A stretch of 8,118 bases of DNA. It comes from Bacteroides sp. (GTDB lineage: Bacteria > Bacteroidota > Bacteroidia > Bacteroidales > Muribaculaceae). The stretch covers positions 32,417 to 40,534 of the forward strand of contig JAAVDT010000057.1 in the NCBI GenBank assembly GCA_014801655.1, written 5' to 3'. A program made the position numbers and the translations under genes. The notes beneath the pieces are model-generated. The model saw nothing but the letters and a program-made list of their open reading frames with translations. It was not told the origin of the DNA and searched no databases. The stretch's first letter is position 1, and each line of letters opens with the position of its first letter. Below are positions 4,784 to 8,118 of this stretch, piece by piece.

Positions 4784-6055
4784 ATGTTTACAGAAGTCTT
4801 AAAATCAATAATCGTTCAGGGTCAGGAGCTGCTTCGGGAGCTCACGCTGCAACCGAGGAGATATACGTTGGAGGAGCACGCCCGCTATGTGTTTGTCGGA
4901 ATACGGCAGGCCGGGAAATCCTATATGCTCTATCTTCAGGCTCAGCAACTTATGGCGCAGGGGCATGATGTCAGAGAGATGCTGTTTGTCAACTTCGATG
5001 ATGAGCGCCTAATTGGCATGACCGCTGCCGACCTTGATAAAATTCTTCAGGCCTATGCATCGCTGTTTGATTTTCGGCCGATTTTATTTCTCGACGAAAT
5101 TCAGAACGTTGAAGGTTGGGAACATTTTGCCCGACGACTTGCTAATCAGAAATATATGGTCTATATTACCGGAAGCAATGCTAAAATGCTGAGTCGTGAC
5201 ATTGCCACAACTCTCGGCGCGAGATATGTCGAGCAATATGTCATGCCCTATTCGTTTTGCGAGTATCTCGAAGCCAATGGAGTGACGGTCGACAAAACCT
5301 GGATATATAGCGAGACGAAAGGAGCCGTTGACCGCTTGCTGTCGTCATACTTTCAGTGGGGGGGATTCCCGGAGTTGATTTTGTTTAAAAACAAGCGTCA
5401 ATGGCTCAATGAGTTATATGAAAAAATAATTCTTGGCGATATCATCAGTCGCAACGGCATCAGAAACGAACTTGCTCTGCGCCTGGCTATACGTCGTCTT
5501 GCCGAGAACATAAAGACTCCAACTTCATATAACAGGCTGGCCAACATCGTCAAGGCAACCGGCGTGGCAACCAATGTGGCCTCGATTCAAGACTATGTGA
5601 AGCTGTGTATCGACGCCTGTCTGCTATTCACACTCGAAAATTATGCATCGAAATTTGTTGAAAAAGCGTCAACAAAAAAACATTATTTCGTTGACAATGG
5701 TCTGCTTAACATCTTTCTGACCGACAGCGATACATCCTTGATGGAAAACCTCTGCGCGCTGACCCTCTATCGCAAAAGCCGCGAAAGCGACAGCGAAAAG
5801 GTCTACTATTATAATAAAGAGGTGGAGCTTGATTTCTATCTGCCCGAACGTCGCAAAGGGATTCAGGCCTGTTTCAGTGTGAACGATTCTGCAACTTTGG
5901 AACGGGAAGTCAAGGCATTGACAACCTTTCATCAGCTCTACGGACTGGCCGAGGCTGAGATAATAACATATTCAGAACAGCGAACCATTGAAACTCCCGG
6001 CCTGACAATCAAAGTCATCCCCTTAGCTCAATGGTTGCTCTCAGAAACTGTATAA
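4784..6055 (+). CDS. AAA ATPase with C-terminal DUF4143 domain
   Basis: This 423-residue cytoplasmic protein belongs to the AAA_14/DUF4143 family, widespread and often multicopy in gut Bacteroidales. Walker A is GIRQAGKS (39-46), Walker B is ILFLDEIQ (100-107), and ITGSNA (128-133) followed by LGARYVEQYVMPYSF (144-158) are the family's sensor and linker signatures. The middle is helical. The C-terminal DUF4143 part carries EVELDFYLP (346-354) and IQACFSV (360-366), which resembles a degraded PD-(D/E)xK nuclease fold. Length is normal and no domain is broken. What these ATPases do is not established. The ATG at 4784 is preferred because it follows the promoter; the frame also reaches a TTG at 4718. 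The gene appears more A+T-rich than the genes on either side, which suggests lateral acquisition along with its repeat-laden upstream region. Confidence 0.93.
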   Translation: MFTEVLKSIIVQGQELLRELTLQPRRYTLEEHARYVFVGIRQAGKSYMLYLQAQQLMAQGHDVREMLFVNFDDERLIGMTAADLDKILQAYASLFDFRPILFLDEIQNVEGWEHFARRLANQKYMVYITGSNAKMLSRDIATTLGARYVEQYVMPYSFCEYLEANGVTVDKTWIYSETKGAVDRLLSSYFQWGGFPELILFKNKRQWLNELYEKIILGDIISRNGIRNELALRLAIRRLAENIKTPTSYNRLANIVKATGVATNVASIQDYVKLCIDACLLFTLENYASKFVEKASTKKHYFVDNGLLNIFLTDSDTSLMENLCALTLYRKSRESDSEKVYYYNKEVELDFYLPERRKGIQACFSVNDSATLEREVKALTTFHQLYGLAEAEIITYSEQRTIETPGLTIKVIPLAQWLLSETV

Positions 6056-6072
6056 ATGACCGGCTACGATCT

Positions 6073-6103
6073 GTTGGCCGGACTATGAATATCTGTAATT
6101 TTT
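6073..6103 (+). promoter_or_regulatory. Weak promoter candidate for the HD-PnuT-TPK block
   Basis: GTTG (6073-6076), 19 bases, then TAATTTTT (6096-6103), one base off the -7 consensus. It would start transcripts near 6110, just before the ATG at 6121. It overlaps a 13-base palindrome, AATTTTTAAAATT (6097-6109). A short stem CCGGC/GCCGG (6060-6064 with 6077-6081) sits upstream and might end the ATPase transcript, though no T-run follows directly. Confidence 0.3.
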
Positions 6104-6120
6104 AAAATTGAAATAACATA

Positions 6121-6738
6121 ATGGATAAAGATGAATTGAAGAAGGTCAAGGACCGGGTGGTGGAGCTGCTGCGGTCGACCGGCATTGAGGATATGGACTA
6201 TTTTCTTGAGGAGCTGGAGCGCTCGGGCTATTTCACGGCGCCGGCTTCGATGAAAAACCATCTTTGCTTTGAGGGCGGACTGATGTGTCATTCGCTCAAT
6301 GTCTGCGAGGCGGCGCTGGAGCTGAAGAAGGTGCTGATGGTGTCGCGACCCGACATTTTCGAAAAGGTCAGCGATGAGAGTATCATAGTGGCCAGTCTGC
6401 TGCACGATATGTGCAAGGCCGACATCTATGTGCGCAAACGCGCCGCCCACACTGAGTTCGGGCAGGCCGAATTCGGCACCACTCCCGGTTCGCTCCCGAT
6501 TGGCCACGGCGAAAAATCCGTAGTGATGCTTCTGCAGATGGGCCTCGGACTGACCGATGCCGAAATCTGTGCGATACGCTGGCACATGGGAGCTTGGAGC
6601 GTCAATCAGGCCGACAGCGAAGAGCGTCAGTATTTCCGTGCCGCCGAAAATCGCTATCCGCTGGTGACTCTCATTCAGCTTGCCGACACCATAGCCTCGA
6701 AGTTTACCGAGCGTCCGCCGGCAACAATCAATGGCTGA
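6121..6738 (+). CDS. HD-domain phosphohydrolase
   Basis: This is a 205-residue soluble protein of the HD superfamily of metal-dependent phosphohydrolases. The metal ligands appear in order: H57 (GGLMCHSLNV), H95-D96 (SLLHDMCK), H129 (LPIGHGEKS), H155 (RWHMG) and D189 (LADTIASK). The GGLxxHSLxV, HDxxK, GHxxxS pattern is closest to the HD domain of YhaM-type 3'-5' exoribonucleases, but the N-terminal nucleic-acid-binding OB fold of YhaM is absent, so a nucleotide or small phosphoester substrate is as likely as RNA. The N-terminal 40 residues are helical and charged. An A-rich stretch precedes the ATG, as usual where no Shine-Dalgarno is used. The next gene follows after 33 bases on the same strand, so it may share a transcript with thiamine uptake genes. 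The family is secure, the substrate unknown. Confidence 0.88.
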   Translation: MDKDELKKVKDRVVELLRSTGIEDMDYFLEELERSGYFTAPASMKNHLCFEGGLMCHSLNVCEAALELKKVLMVSRPDIFEKVSDESIIVASLLHDMCKADIYVRKRAAHTEFGQAEFGTTPGSLPIGHGEKSVVMLLQMGLGLTDAEICAIRWHMGAWSVNQADSEERQYFRAAENRYPLVTLIQLADTIASKFTERPPATING

Positions 6739-6771
6739 CGGTTGTTTCTATAAGAAAACGACTGTCCTCTG

Positions 6772-7374
6772 ATGCACTTCGACATACTTGAAATAGCGGG
6801 TACGGCTCTGGGGCTGCTCTATCTCTGGCTGGAGTATAGGGCAAGCGCGTGGCTGTGGGTGGTGAGCATCGCTATGCCCGCCATCTATCTCGTTGTCTAT
6901 TATCGGGCAGGACTTTATGCCGATTTCGGCATCAGTGTCTACTACATTCTCGCGTCGGTCTACGGTCTTTGGGCGTGGCTCCGCAGCGCCCGCCTCCATC
7001 AACTCTCCGCCCCGGAGGCTAATGCCGGAGCCGGAATCACCCGCACTCCCCGGCGGGTGTGGCTGCCGATGATGGCCGTTGGTGCGGCTGTCTTTCTGGT
7101 CATCGGCTTGATATTGAGCCGGCTGACCAACTCCACCGTGCCTTGGGCCGACGCGCTGACAACGGCGCTGAGCATCATGGCCATGTGGATGCTGGCGCGC
7201 AAATATCTCGAGCAGTGGCTCGTGTGGATTGTGGCCGACCTCGGCTGCGCCGCGCTCTATCTCTACAAAGGGCTTGACTTTACGGCCGGACTCTATCTGC
7301 TCTATGCCGTGGTGGCTGCTCTGGGCTATCGTCGCTGGCAGCAGATGATGAAACAAACTCTCACAAAGCAATGA
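6772..7374 (+). CDS. pnuT: PnuC-family permease, probable thiamine transporter PnuT
   Basis: This 200-residue inner-membrane protein has about seven helices and the PnuC signatures: SVYYILASVYGLWAWL (55-70), and WLVWIVAD (149-156) with the WxxW pair of the substrate-binding helix, followed by LYLYKG and a final GYRRW. PnuC proteins move vitamins by facilitated diffusion, with an intracellular kinase trapping the product. Family members carry nicotinamide riboside, riboflavin or thiamine. The overlapping downstream gene is thiamine pyrophosphokinase, so thiamine is the likely substrate, matching the known PnuT of Bacteroidetes. The loop at 71-95 is longer and more hydrophilic than the others. 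No TonB-dependent thiamine receptor or TPP riboswitch lies next to it here. The family call is secure; substrate comes from context. Confidence 0.87.
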   Translation: MHFDILEIAGTALGLLYLWLEYRASAWLWVVSIAMPAIYLVVYYRAGLYADFGISVYYILASVYGLWAWLRSARLHQLSAPEANAGAGITRTPRRVWLPMMAVGAAVFLVIGLILSRLTNSTVPWADALTTALSIMAMWMLARKYLEQWLVWIVADLGCAALYLYKGLDFTAGLYLLYAVVAALGYRRWQQMMKQTLTKQ

Positions 7375-8000
7375 ACACCATAAATGACTTCCGCCCGGAG
7401 GCGGTGATAATAGATGCGGGCTCCTTTCCCGAGAATCCACTGGCGCTGCAATGGCTTGAGCATCAGACTCGCATTGTGTGCTGCGACGGAGCGGCAAACC
7501 GCTTCATAGCTGCCGGTGGCCGACCCTGGCGCATCGTGGGCGACTGCGATTCGCTCTCCCCGCAGCTGCTTCGCGACTATGGTTCAATCGTGCGACGCAA
7601 CCCCGACCAGGAGACCAACGACCAGACAAAAGCGGTCAGTTATCTCGCTTCGAAGGGAGTCAGGGAAATAGCGATACTCGGCGCAACGGGTCTGCGCGAA
7701 GACCACACCATAGGCAACATCTCGCTGCTGGTCGACTATCTCTCGCGTGGCATCCATGCGCGGTCCTACACCGATTTCGGCGTCTTCATCCCCGCCCGCG
7801 ACACTCAGGAGTTTCATTGCCCTGCGGGCACACAGGTGTCAATCTTCAACTTCGGAGCCACCGGCCTGAGTGCCGAAGGTCTGCGCTACCCGCTGCGCGA
7901 CTTCACATCCTGGTGGCAGGGCACACTAAACGAAACCATCGCCCCCACTTTCCGCATCCACGCCTCCGGCCCCTATCTCATCTTCATCGCCTATCCATAA
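7371..8000 (+). CDS. tnr3: Thiamine pyrophosphokinase
   Basis: This 209-residue cytoplasmic enzyme transfers pyrophosphate from ATP to thiamine, making thiamine pyrophosphate in one step. Its motifs appear in the expected order: CCDGAANRF (37-45), GDCDS (57-61), DQETNDQTK (79-87), which holds the metal and substrate acidic residues, and GATGLREDHTIGN (104-116), matching the family's GxxGxRxDHxxxN. The C-terminal part (about 130-209) is the beta-sandwich that binds thiamine, including FNFGATGLSAEGLRYPL. Length is normal. The ATG overlaps the permease TGA as ATGA, so the two are translationally coupled and co-transcribed; phosphorylation would trap imported thiamine. The gene is called tnr3 or thiN in the literature. 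No terminator with a T-run is evident downstream. Confidence 0.93.
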   Translation: MNTINDFRPEAVIIDAGSFPENPLALQWLEHQTRIVCCDGAANRFIAAGGRPWRIVGDCDSLSPQLLRDYGSIVRRNPDQETNDQTKAVSYLASKGVREIAILGATGLREDHTIGNISLLVDYLSRGIHARSYTDFGVFIPARDTQEFHCPAGTQVSIFNFGATGLSAEGLRYPLRDFTSWWQGTLNETIAPTFRIHASGPYLIFIAYP

Positions 8001-8044
8001 GAGTGTGTTTACTTTTAAACCAAATTAATAAATGAAGAGTGTGT
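7999..8044 (+). repeat. 10-bp direct repeat after the kinase gene
   Basis: AAGAGTGTGT occurs at 7999-8008 and again at 8035-8044, 36 bases apart, in an A+T-rich region. The first copy overlaps the kinase stop codon. A small A+T stem, GTTTA/TAAAC (8007-8020), lies between. The rest, to 8118, shows no gene and no exact promoter consensus. Confidence 0.3.
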
Positions 8045-8118
8045 ATTATAATTTTTGATTTCATCACAAAGAATCTTTTGGGCGCTTTTTCAAACTTTCA
8101 TCAGTCGCAATGCCCGCA

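Noticed and set aside
6748..7497. 249-codon minus-strand frame opposite the permease and kinase genes
   Set aside because: It spans the junction of two well-supported plus-strand genes and has no domain of its own.

Overview
The window reads as chromosomal DNA of a Bacteroidales bacterium, probably a gut lineage of moderately high G+C such as Muribaculaceae. Four points support this. Several starts are preceded by the Bacteroidetes promoter pattern (TTTG near -33, 19-20 bases, TAnnTTTG near -7), on both strands. Starts lack Shine-Dalgarno sequences. A PnuC-type transporter overlaps a thiamine pyrophosphokinase gene, the PnuT/Tnr3 pairing known from Bacteroidetes. One gene is an archaeal-type AAA ATPase with a DUF4143 tail, a family common in this phylum. 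The phylum call is fairly secure; the family is inference.

Layout. At 1-355 a consensus minus-strand promoter (223-254) fires toward the left edge over a 21-codon reading frame, and a plus-strand promoter (320-351) ends five bases before a radical SAM gene (356-1186). That gene converges on an aldo/keto reductase (2057-1209, minus). Next come a strong hairpin terminator (2164-2211) and a small lipoprotein (2680-2246, minus) with its own promoter and a long leader that may fold. A 49-residue ORF (2991-2842, minus) lies in the gap before a 12-helix MFS transporter (3118-4350).

The gap 4351-4783 is the most structured DNA in the window. It holds an 11-bp direct repeat flanking about 175 bp, a 9-bp-arm palindrome, a 20-bp fold-back whose only mismatches are G-T, an imperfect tandem repeat of about 30 bp, and a promoter whose -7 box sits inside two overlapping inverted repeats. 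It ends at the AAA/DUF4143 ATPase (4784-6055), which looks more A+T-rich than its neighbours and is probably an accessory gene.

The last block, 6121-8000, is a compact co-directional set: an HD-domain phosphohydrolase, a PnuC/PnuT permease and thiamine pyrophosphokinase, the last two overlapping by ATGA. The likely shared job of the last two is thiamine uptake and trapping as thiamine pyrophosphate. The HD protein's part is unknown. I see no TPP riboswitch in front of this block. I found no rRNA, tRNA, CRISPR array or complete insertion sequence.
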